From positions 600,496 to 664,495 of the forward strand of contig WNKI01000001.1 of the NCBI GenBank assembly GCA_015350385.1: 64,000 nt of DNA, read 5' to 3'. Positions within the stretch are counted from its first letter, which is position 1. The number at the start of each line of letters is the position of its first letter. The notes beneath the pieces were generated by a model. That model had not been told where the DNA came from. It saw only the letters and a program-made list of their open reading frames with translations, and did not search any database. A program made the translations under genes and the position numbers. Source of the DNA: Aculops lycopersici (Eukaryota; Arthropoda; Arachnida; Trombidiformes; Eriophyidae). Shown in pieces: positions 53,143 to 61,820 of the stretch.

Positions 53143-55734
53143 TTCGTGCTTATCGATCGCTTGCTATTGATGTATAGAGAAATGTCTAACTTGAGGTTTG
53201 GTCTTGGCGCTTTGATTGAGGTTTCAATGACGTTCCTCAACCTACAACGTGCAATTGTAGTGTAACTTTGATCTTAAGGTAATAATTACGAAGTTTGATG
53301 AGACTGAGCAAGTGACAATCGAACATCAAATAGACTAATGATTGTGCTTCTTCTCCTTGATCTTCTGTTACTATTCAGCCAACAACTTGTTGGGCGCTAG
53401 TTGAGAAAAGAGGAATGAAAAAATGTTGCAATAGTAGAGTTGAGTTGCAATTAAGTGGCGATTACTCAATTAGTAAGTCATCAAGTGAGAGTATCGAGTG
53501 TCGCCTATGCGCTTGCTCGCTATTTAGCCGAGTCGCCGCCGCTGCCACCGATACCAACATCGACACCGATACCGACACCGACACCACAAGTCTCATTAGA
53601 GAACTTAATGAGAGTTAATGTGTCCCTTGTCTTCTCTTTGCTCAGAGTCTACAGTCATCTTGTTGTTTTCGTTGTTGTCGCTATTAAGTGTGCGCCACAA
53701 ACTACCAAAGCACCAAGTCCAAGATGCTCAACGATCACAAACACCCCAGGCCGACTACACTGTCAAGCTAGACACTTGTTGCTCTTGCTTCTACGTATGA
53801 TATCGACGCTACCGCCAAGACTTATTCAGTTGAATTATGTTGGCGCAACCACAAGCAACAACCAACATGCGACAACAACCCCAACAACCACAACCACTAA
53901 GATGATCTTGATAAAGACAGAGCCAATGCTACACTGACATGGCGCGTTTCTAATCGAGCTCTTCGATCTAGCGGCCACAGCGATTAGCCAGCGAATAGTT
54001 TATCCATCTTGGCTGCCGTCTTGACTAGTGGTCGTCATCGCTGTGCTCGTCGGCCCACCACCACCACCACCAATCGGGCGCCTAATCTGGAAGAGCGCCC
54101 AGCGAGAGATATGAAGATGAATGGGCACGTCGGTGCGCGCAAACAAAGTTCCGGAAGCTACCCACTTGTTGGCGGCGCGGCCCAATCGCCTTGGGGTCTC
54201 ATTAGGGGGGGGGGGACATTCTCTTACTAAACTGAAAAAATGGCAATGATAATAATGATAAAAACAACAATAAAATGATGATCTGAGATCTCAACCTGGC
54301 GTCTGATGGAACTCGACAGTATGACTTATCTGACGCCCCTAGATCGAAATCACGAGACGTCAAGCTCAGCGAACTCTTGTGGCTCGAGCGCAAAATAGTG
54401 GTTGGTGGATCGGACAAGTGGTTGTTGGAAATCACAAAAACAACAACAACATTGGTCATCACTAGAGTTGTAGTTGTTTGTTTAGTTCCAATGTCCAGCT
54501 GGCCAATCGACACACCGAGAGACTTGCCTTCGCGCGCGATAAGAACGTGACGCAACTCGAGCCTCCGCTTACCTTTTTTCCTCCTAAAAATGGACAAAAC
54601 TTAAGCGAGCAAAAATCTGCAACGAGATCCCATTAAATGCTCTAAAGAAAAAGGGAGCTAGAGTGCGTAAGTAAATCATCAAGTGGCCAGAGACAAAAAG
54701 CAAGATTAGAGTGTTTTTATTTTCGCCAGAATCGATCATCGACAATCGATGAGGATGACCCATTGTGTTTGCTGAGGCTTTGAGACTTGACTCTGTGTGA
54801 GTCACGCAGCGCGCGGCTACGCGCCACGCTCTGTTGTCTTTTTTCTGTGTCTCGTCTCGGGTTGCGGGCTCGAGAGTGTGTGCGATTTTTATTGGCGAAT
54901 GGGCGGGCCGGGCGTGAGCTGCTGGCCTAACAGGAACGAGCGAGTGCACGAACGAGCCGGAGGCGCGAGGGAGGGCACCAAGAAGAGCCACCGAATTGGT
55001 TTTATTTTAGCTGCATGCATGCATTGTGCACTTCTCGCCAATCCAAAACCAATGCATTGCACCAAAGTTCGAAGCGATGGTGACGGCGAACGGCGACTGA
55101 GCTGCTGGAAGCGCGACCGTTGGACTTGAGTGCGAACAACGACAGCCGCCTCCTGGTCACAAGTGGCCACAAACACAGCTCGACGTACACAGCTCCTGGG
55201 TTTGCTCGTGTTAGTGAGGCGGACGTCGCTGGTGCGATGGTGGCGCGCACCACTGCAGCCGTCGGCCAAGGTGAGCCAGTGAAAGCAATTGAGAGCTGTG
55301 TGGAGAGCACAACACAACTATGGAGGAAAAAGAAGAAGAAATAGCTGGATGCGATAACAACGAACGAACGCTAGAGCGAAGACGCCAACATTGCCACTGT
55401 CGCTGTTGCTGCCTGGAGGAGAAAATAAAAGGGAAAGCCAGAGGATGACAGCAGCAGTGCCAATGGCATCAGCAGCATCGGCGGTGGCGGCGGCGACGAC
55501 GGCGCCACGAATACGAGCGAATGACCGCGGGAGCAACTCGCGTTGACCTGTATATTATTTTAAGATTTACTTCGAATTTCTCCACCAATATTCGAAGAAA
55601 TTTTATCGATTCGTCGCATAGTTCGTTTATAATGTCAAGCTACGACTGACACCACACTTTATTATTTATCATCAACTGGCCGAATTCTAAGACCATAATT
55701 GACGTGCTCTAATTGATGTCATCAGGGTAACAGG
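53143..55734. other. Intergenic region between TDO and the 55735 gene
   Basis: The 5' flanks of both neighbours (divergent). It contains an ACCGAT/ACCGAC minisatellite-like run (about 53557-53585), CCA repeats near 54050 and a G run at 54206-54214. Short ORFs lack support. An ATCAG|GGTAACAG|G pattern directly before the ATG at 55735 could be an acceptor of a 5' UTR intron. Confidence 0.5.
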
Positions 55735-57240
55735 ATGACCAACGAAAGCGAAATTAAGTTGCACAATAGCAGCATCCACAATAACAACAACAACAATATC
55801 AATAGCAACTCCTTAAATGTCAACGAATCTCACCATCTTGAGCATCGAATCATTCCAATCTCTGCCAAGATTCCTCTTGACAACGATTCCACTTCGACAA
55901 CAACCATAACAACAAACTCATCTTTGGACCATACAACGACACTGAGACCCGAGGAACTTAATGGACACAATGGCAGCCAGCCAGCGCAAAACAAGGCCAT
56001 TGAGGCCACTATAGAGCTTCTGATTGAAAAGGTCGAGCTTGAAGCAAGCAGCCAGCATATACCAGAACCAAAACAGGAAAACGGAACTGGTAATTTACCA
56101 ACCGCTGCAATTGATAGCTCAACTATACACGAGGCTCCGGGAATAAAGCTCCCGCCCGTAGATGCACCATCAATCTTGGAGCAAAGGGATCTTAAACAAG
56201 CCGCTTCTCAGGTGATTTCTTCTAACGAGAACGTAATCAAGCTCGAGCCTGTGAAGTCGGCGGAAGTAGTGCAAAATTTAGACTTGGAACTCGATAATCA
56301 TGAGGAAGAGCCAAAGGTTTATGTAGATATATCAAATCTCACCAGGTCCTCACAGCAATCCTCGCAAACTGGGGAGGCAAGCTCCACAGAGATTGATAGT
56401 TCGGCGGAAGCAACCAACAATGAAGAAGGCGACACGGCCAAACAAGCTAAGCAATCCAAGAAACGATCACGAGCTGACTCGAAAACAACGACCGACAACG
56501 ATGAACCGTCATCTGAGGGAAGGAGCAAGCGTCAGAGAACACAAACGAAGCTATTTCAAGTTACGGCGTCTTCGTCCACTGGAGTTAGAGCAAGTAGCGG
56601 GAGGTCTAGTGTGGCTAGTGGTAGTTACACTACCTCGCCGGCCCCTAAGCCAACTGCCAATCGAAAATCCAATGCTCAAACTAGAGCAAAGGCAAAAACT
56701 ACCACAAAAACAGGGAAATCCAACGCTCGCCAATCAACTTCTTCGTCCAAACGTGGCTCATTGACAAAGCGACAACAAGTAGAGGACGATGAGGATGATG
56801 ATCAAGAATTACCACCTCAGTTAACACTCTATGATCATGTGTCAAATGATCAAAAAAATGTGATATATGAGAAGAACGATATTCTAGCCATTAGAAACGA
56901 GGAGGGCACTTTCTACTTATGCCAATTAACTGAAAACGTCCGTGTAATGAGGGCCACGCTCAAAATCAGGTGGCTAGATACCAAGGACGGCGGAAATACT
57001 TACTTTTTAACAAATCAATACGATAGCATTCCGCACCAATCCATTCTATTGCCAGTGACTCTACACAAATTGAAGAAAGAGAAGAGTAAAGAACAGTTTT
57101 TCACCTTAGAGAATGAGATTAAGGATATGGTAGTTGAGAGATTGAAAAGAAGTCTCACCTCTGAGGCACACATGCAAACATCTAGCCAAGAGTCGGAGCA
57201 AAATGAGGCAACCACTGCTACTACGGACCAGGCAAATTAG
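55735..57240 (+). CDS. Unrecognised nuclear-type protein with a C-terminal Tudor/BAH-like segment
   Basis: This encodes 501 aa. I do not recognise the family. Residues 1-270 are disordered and rich in Asn, Thr, Ser and Glu. Around 235-345 there are basic Ser/Lys/Arg stretches with likely nuclear localisation signals (KKRSRADSK, RSKRQRTQTK, AT-hook-like TNRKSNAQTRAKAK). An acidic EDDEDDDQE patch near 345 leads to a folded-looking region (about 355-455): YEKNDILAIRNEEGTFYLCQ, LKIRWLDTKDGGNTYFL and YDSIPHQSILLPVTL. Its alternation of short beta strands with a WLD turn suggests a small beta-barrel of Tudor, PWWP or BAH type; this is inference only. AATAAA occurs soon after the stop (about 57270). 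Confidence 0.7.
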   Translation: MTNESEIKLHNSSIHNNNNNNINSNSLNVNESHHLEHRIIPISAKIPLDNDSTSTTTITTNSSLDHTTTLRPEELNGHNGSQPAQNKAIEATIELLIEKVELEASSQHIPEPKQENGTGNLPTAAIDSSTIHEAPGIKLPPVDAPSILEQRDLKQAASQVISSNENVIKLEPVKSAEVVQNLDLELDNHEEEPKVYVDISNLTRSSQQSSQTGEASSTEIDSSAEATNNEEGDTAKQAKQSKKRSRADSKTTTDNDEPSSEGRSKRQRTQTKLFQVTASSSTGVRASSGRSSVASGSYTTSPAPKPTANRKSNAQTRAKAKTTTKTGKSNARQSTSSSKRGSLTKRQQVEDDEDDDQELPPQLTLYDHVSNDQKNVIYEKNDILAIRNEEGTFYLCQLTENVRVMRATLKIRWLDTKDGGNTYFLTNQYDSIPHQSILLPVTLHKLKKEKSKEQFFTLENEIKDMVVERLKRSLTSEAHMQTSSQESEQNEATTATTDQAN

Positions 57241-57322
57241 CTAATTGATCCGCACATCCAAGTTATTAATAAATAAGCAAACTATATGTACACAATTTAC
57301 ATGAGAATTCGCACTCCCACGT

Positions 57323-57871
57323 TTATTCCCTGCTATAATTCAACAAGTCTGAAGCTGTGAGAAGGTAGTGCAACTTGATATCTGGATGCTCTTTTTGGAG
57401 TAACTCCTCTCCTCCTTGCCCTCTGTTGACCACAACAATCACATCTGTTACCTTCTTGCCCTCGAGTTTCTTCAGAGCCTCTACAATGCTACTAGCTGTC
57501 GACATTACATCCTCGACAAGTACAAACTCGGCTCCTTGATTATGATTAGACTCCTGCTCATTTCCATAGTCCTTGGTCTCTTTCCTGATAGCTTTATATG
57601 GAAGATCACATCGATCAGCTACAGCTCCGGCCAATGGAACAACCCCATATGGAACACCAACAACTACCTTGGACTTCGTTGGATTGTTTATGGTCTTTAA
57701 TATATCGCCAACCATAGATACCAAAAGTTTGAAGAGAGGCCGATGTTCGGTCGCCTCGCGTAGGTCAACATAATAGTTTGACTTAAGGCCAGATTTAAGT
57801 GTAAATTCGCCGAATTTAACACATCCGGCCTCGACAAGTTTCTTGATGAGCTCTTCTTTAAGATTTGCCAT
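57323..57871 (-). CDS. UMPS: Stand-alone orotate phosphoribosyltransferase (OPRT domain of UMP synthase)
   Basis: This encodes 182 aa. OPRT converts orotate and PRPP to OMP in de novo pyrimidine synthesis. The domain is complete and resembles the amino-terminal half of animal UMP synthase: KFGEFTLKSGLKSNYYVDLR, VVVGVPYGVVPLA, AIRKETKDYGN with the catalytic Lys, and the PRPP loop FVLVEDVMSTASS. The loop consensus is xEDVxT(S/T)G(S/G)S; here Thr is Ser and the central Gly is Ala. The ORF stops at NYSRE-TAA, and an AATAAA overlaps the stop, so no OMP decarboxylase domain follows. Animals normally carry a fused enzyme of about 480 aa. It is the tail-to-tail neighbour of the 55735 gene, with only 82 bp between stop codons. 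Confidence 0.9.
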   Translation of the reverse strand: MANLKEELIKKLVEAGCVKFGEFTLKSGLKSNYYVDLREATEHRPLFKLLVSMVGDILKTINNPTKSKVVVGVPYGVVPLAGAVADRCDLPYKAIRKETKDYGNEQESNHNQGAEFVLVEDVMSTASSIVEALKKLEGKKVTDVIVVVNRGQGGEELLQKEHPDIKLHYLLTASDLLNYSRE

Positions 57872-58264
57872 TTTTAGTTATTATTCGTTATAAGAAATTG
57901 AATGTTTTGATTGTTGAATGATCATAGGTTTTCAACAAATGAGATAACTCCCATTTGTCAGGAAAGCTAGATATACTGCGTGTGGAGTTGATGACTCAAA
58001 TTCGCGCTAGCGCGCCTGTGACTCAAAACCGGCGCGCTAGTTAAGGTTACAGTCGGTTTGATACACTTCGTATACAACATGACTAACCAATTCATTCGGG
58101 TTAATTAAGTATGATTTGGTCAATTGATATGAACAACAGAATCAAGTGTGAAGATCAGTGCCAATGGACACGTGCTACGAGAGGTTTGATGGAAAAGGTC
58201 GAGCTTCGAAAAGCTAGTTTCTAAAACTAATAGGGTTTAGTGATAGAGAGATAGATTAATCACA
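57872..58264. other. Intergenic region OPRT to Pcf11
   Basis: Between two minus-strand genes; it holds the OPRT promoter and the Pcf11 3' flank. A short inverted GCGCGCTAG-like pattern lies near 58005-58040. Nothing else was recognised. Confidence 0.5.
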
Positions 58265-59458
58265 TCAAATCGTCTTACTGGAAAGCATATCCTTCAAACA
58301 TAATGGATGGTATATTCTTTCATCTTCATATTGTTTCGCATTCCTAAGTCGCCATTCCTCATCGTCTTCAGCGTAAAACTTCTCAAACGATTCATGGCAA
58401 ACAGGACAGATATTGTTTTCGTCTATCTTTGAGGCAGGCGCCGTGGGCACCTCTTGCTCCTCGCTCATAACAGTATCTGTTTGGTGATTGTTATTGTCAT
58501 TGTTATTCTTTTGTAGATCATCATCGTTGATTTCCCTAAACTTAACCCACAGATCGTGAGGATAATACCATTTCCTACGGGCGAGTCTAATCTCACTTTT
58601 GAGGTTCTGTCGAAAATGCCAATCTAGATGTATGTCATATTTACCGGAATCACTAAATCTAAGAGAACAATTCGAACATTGTTTTCCACCATATAATGAC
58701 TCCAAGATTGCACTATTTTCATCCTTCGGTTGCAGTATTTGCTGCTGCTGAGTTTCTTGTATCACTTGGGCTTGAGTTGCTGGTGGCGGTGGTTGCGGCG
58801 GCAAGAGTGTGGTTTGTGGCAAAAGTTGCGGCGGAGGTGGTTGGATAATTTGTGGTGGCTGTTGAATGAGTTGTTGAGGTTGAAACATTTGCGACGATGG
58901 CGGTGCTTGCTGATTTGCTTGTGGAGGCAGCAATAATAGTTGCGCCGGTTGGTGAAAGTGTCCAGTCTCTAGGGTAGATAGCATCATGCTATGCTCTGGT
59001 TGCGGCGCTACCGCGATACTTGGGTCGAAGAAAGTCACAGGTTGAACTTGATATGGTGCAGGCTGAATCAAAGGCGGTGGTATTTGGGCCAGTGGTTGTG
59101 GTTGCATGGGTTGTGGTGGGATGCTTGAGTTATTATTTATTAGCTTAGCCTTTTTCTTTGGACTTTTCTTCGTTGGTTTCACCACCTTGTTTGGCGGTGG
59201 AGAAGGCGGTTTTGGTGGAGCGAGGAGTTTCTCTTCGGCTTCAATGTATTGTTTCTCAACTTCTGATAACTTGTTGTCAAAGAAAACCCTTGATTTTTCC
59301 AACATATCAATAAGATGAAGTCTGTAGGTGCATTCGCTTTCCTTGGCCTTTATTAGAGTGTGCAAAGTTCCTATAGCTCGTTCCAATTCATTACGTTGCG
59401 CTTGGTCGGCCTCGAGCAAATGTTCGATCGTCGCCTCAAGTACTTTGAAGGTCTCCAT
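58265..59458 (-). CDS. PCF11: Short Pcf11 (zinc-finger half), pre-mRNA 3'-end processing factor
   Basis: This encodes 397 aa. Pcf11 belongs to cleavage factor II; it promotes mRNA 3' cleavage and transcription termination. The carboxyl half matches Pcf11: LYGGKQCSNCSLRFSDSGKYDIHLDWHFRQNLK (zinc finger 1, about residues 263-290), RKWYYPHDLWVKF in the Clp1-binding segment, and CPVCHESFEKFYAEDDEEWRLRNAK...YHPLC (zinc finger 2, about 345-390). The amino terminus (about 1-85) is a predicted coiled coil; the middle (about 95-255) is Pro/Gln-rich. The CTD-interacting domain that opens other Pcf11 proteins is absent. The frame is open for only about 20 codons upstream, so a CID would have to come from a separate exon or gene. 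Confidence 0.88.
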   Translation of the reverse strand: METFKVLEATIEHLLEADQAQRNELERAIGTLHTLIKAKESECTYRLHLIDMLEKSRVFFDNKLSEVEKQYIEAEEKLLAPPKPPSPPPNKVVKPTKKSPKKKAKLINNNSSIPPQPMQPQPLAQIPPPLIQPAPYQVQPVTFFDPSIAVAPQPEHSMMLSTLETGHFHQPAQLLLLPPQANQQAPPSSQMFQPQQLIQQPPQIIQPPPPQLLPQTTLLPPQPPPPATQAQVIQETQQQQILQPKDENSAILESLYGGKQCSNCSLRFSDSGKYDIHLDWHFRQNLKSEIRLARRKWYYPHDLWVKFREINDDDLQKNNNDNNNHQTDTVMSEEQEVPTAPASKIDENNICPVCHESFEKFYAEDDEEWRLRNAKQYEDERIYHPLCLKDMLSSKTI

Positions 59459-59959
59459 ATTTTTAGGGGCTAGGGGCAGTTCTAATGAATGAGTTTTTCT
59501 GGTTTCAGTGAAGAAGATTCATCAGGTTTCAAAGGTGTGATTGACTCGATGATGTATAAAAATTACATTAATAATTACAATGGTTGAATATGAAGTGTTG
59601 TTACATTTAGTTGAGGAAAAATACTTTAGAGAAGGTATTGGAGTGCATGCGATTGTACAAAATGCGCCACGCGATATTTTGTCTCATCGAACTGCGCAGT
59701 TTACAATGGGGCACGTTTTTTACTCGTCTCTGTGCACTTCTTGTTTACAAAAGCTCCAACCCGTAATTAAGACAATTTTTTGTTGGCCTCGAGGTGCCAC
59801 GGAGTCTACTCAACTTCTATGCTAATTTTTCTATCAAGAATTTCTATGCCAAACAGAACATTATTGTTTATATACGAAATTTATCGATCAACTCCACAGA
59901 ACATTCGACGTTTCTTTATTGATCATTTCTCAACATGAACTTAAACGGTCATGAAGCTA
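59459..59959. other. Intergenic region Pcf11 to lipase
   Basis: AT-rich, between two minus-strand genes. An 81-codon plus-strand ORF (59580-59825) has no recognised homology and is not accepted as a gene. Confidence 0.45.
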
Positions 59960-61384
59960 TCAAATGGCTGCGTGGGTCCCAAGATCCGGATCATGATGAC
60001 CTTCGCCTTCGATACCTCCATGACCAAACTCATCATCATTTTGATGACTGGAGTTCCCATGGCTCGCTGAGCAAACTCCGCTCTCATGCTCTAAGGCCTC
60101 GAGGGCCTCGAGCACTGGTATAGAAACCCTTCTTGCCTGCGTGCTATCAATCAGCATATCAAAGTGGTTGATTTCCTCATTTATGAAGACATCCTTGAGG
60201 AGAGGGACATTCAGTTGACGCTTGAAGTGCTCAACATCAGCCAACTCGGCTAGCGAATCCGATTTGGTGTATATAAGAATTAGCGATTTTGATTTGATAT
60301 CTCCAACTGGATAGTCTGGGTTTGTCTTCTGGCCATAGAGACGCATGTTCTCCTCCGACCCATAGTCGTACATGCAGAAACGTTTAGATTTGATTAACTG
60401 ACCGAACTGTCTCAGAACCTTCAAACTGGAGTAGAAAGGCATGTGGGCATAGTAACCCTTGAGCCACTTTTCACCCTTGCCTCCGATGAGCATCTCGATA
60501 AAGTCGCAGGCGGACTTCACGGCGGAAGTTCTTCGTGCCTTGGCGCAGGTCTGTATTAGCGTACCACGAATGGTCTTGGACATTGGTGGCCAGGGGCCAT
60601 GCAGATTTTTGCTTGATGCCGTCGCGGCAACCATTGCGGGCCTTGCCAGCGATGTAGTGTGGTCTATGAAGGCAACAGGTGCCACTGCAATCGCTGGTTC
60701 GATTATATCTGCATAATGGGGCCTAACAGCCAGCAGACCAAAGATTGAGAAAGTGGCCTGCGAGTGTCCAATGTAACCTACACGTCTCGCCTTTGTGTAT
60801 CTTTTAACGTAATCTACGACAGACGGCACGTCAGTTAGGGCAAAATCGTCCAGACAGTAGTTCCAGAATTGCTCCTCCTTCGGCGACATCCTATCGTGGC
60901 CTAGCGAATAGTCAGTACCTCTCATGGACATGAGCCAAACATCGTAGCCGGCGTTTGCCAACATCATAGCTGTATTCTTGTAGAATATGGTTTCATTCTT
61001 TATCTGCGGCTTAGCGCAGACATCTTCAACTGGTAGCGGCTTTACGTTGAAAGTGTTGAGCAGCCAGATTGTGGCAGTCTCAATGAGACCGTGATTGAAG
61101 ACAACTGGACGCTTTAGCTCGTGGGCCGACACCTCGGGGTTGATCATTCGAACAGCCTGAATGTGGTAGCCATCGTGAGTGCGAACATAATGCACTTCCG
61201 TCTGGAACCCTCGCAACTCAATGAGTTCTTGGGGCGACTTGCCAATCACTTCCTCCGCCTGATACCTCTTGTTCTTCTTGGCAAACCAGCCGCCACCGTT
61301 ATTGGACGAATCCGCCGAAACTAGAGTGACTAAAACGTAGAGAATCAAAGTCTTGGCGATTATTTCAGATCTAGATTTTGTCAT
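59960..61384 (-). CDS. Acid lipase (lysosomal/gastric LIPA-type, AB-hydrolase)
   Basis: This encodes 474 aa from the ATG at 61384. A signal peptide is visible (about 24 residues, AKTLILYVLVTLVSA), so the protein is secreted or lysosomal. An amino-terminal acid-lipase segment (about 50-110) contains RGFQTEVHYVRTHDGYHI and the oxyanion motif VVFNHGLIETATIWLLN. The nucleophile elbow is GYIGHSQATFS, so the usual GxSxG (GHSQG) reads GHSQA. The catalytic Asp is in IYTKSDSLAELADV and the His in INHFDML. The charge relay is thus complete with one Gly-to-Ala change. A His/Gly/Asp-rich tail follows the domain. Family activity is hydrolysis of triglycerides or cholesteryl esters at low pH; the actual substrate is unknown. 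Confidence 0.92.
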   Translation of the reverse strand: MTKSRSEIIAKTLILYVLVTLVSADSSNNGGGWFAKKNKRYQAEEVIGKSPQELIELRGFQTEVHYVRTHDGYHIQAVRMINPEVSAHELKRPVVFNHGLIETATIWLLNTFNVKPLPVEDVCAKPQIKNETIFYKNTAMMLANAGYDVWLMSMRGTDYSLGHDRMSPKEEQFWNYCLDDFALTDVPSVVDYVKRYTKARRVGYIGHSQATFSIFGLLAVRPHYADIIEPAIAVAPVAFIDHTTSLARPAMVAATASSKNLHGPWPPMSKTIRGTLIQTCAKARRTSAVKSACDFIEMLIGGKGEKWLKGYYAHMPFYSSLKVLRQFGQLIKSKRFCMYDYGSEENMRLYGQKTNPDYPVGDIKSKSLILIYTKSDSLAELADVEHFKRQLNVPLLKDVFINEEINHFDMLIDSTQARRVSIPVLEALEALEHESGVCSASHGNSSHQNDDEFGHGGIEGEGHHDPDLGTHAAI

Positions 61385-61820
61385 AATGAGTTCGGGTTTG
61401 TAGGTGGTCAATTGAAATTACTGGTCTAGTATCACAAGATTCGATTTGTTTCACTACCATTCGGGGCCGGAAGTTTGCAAATGAAAGGAATCATTTATTT
61501 AAGCTTTAGTGGTTATGTTAATCACTCGGCTGAACACAAGGGTAGCTTTTAATTGATTCGATTATTGGATGGGGCAAATTCCATCCATGGGTGCCCCCCG
61601 TGTTAAGCGCTGAGGAGGTCGTTTGCGCGCTTATGAGAAATTTGCGTTGGATGAACTGCAAAGCTGACGACAGGTAGCAACAGGTTGGTGGTTAGTGCAG
61701 TTAATGTCGTTAAATGGTTATCAATTCTAACATGTGCTGACTCACTTGCCTGCCCCAATTCAGTTCATACTTATGAGTTTATTATTATTATTATAATCAT
61801 CTAAGTGTTAATCTCTTGTC
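61385..61820. other. Intergenic region lipase to TSR1
   Basis: Between two minus-strand genes; it holds the lipase promoter and the TSR1 3' flank, with a TTATTA run near 61780-61792. No other feature was seen. Confidence 0.5.

Noticed and set aside
59580..59825. 81-codon plus-strand ORF between Pcf11 and lipase
   Set aside because: No homology or regulatory context; length is within chance expectation for this region.
61382..61411. Lipase start nine codons upstream of the ATG at 61384
   Set aside because: The upstream codon is TTG; the ATG at 61384 directly precedes a good signal peptide.
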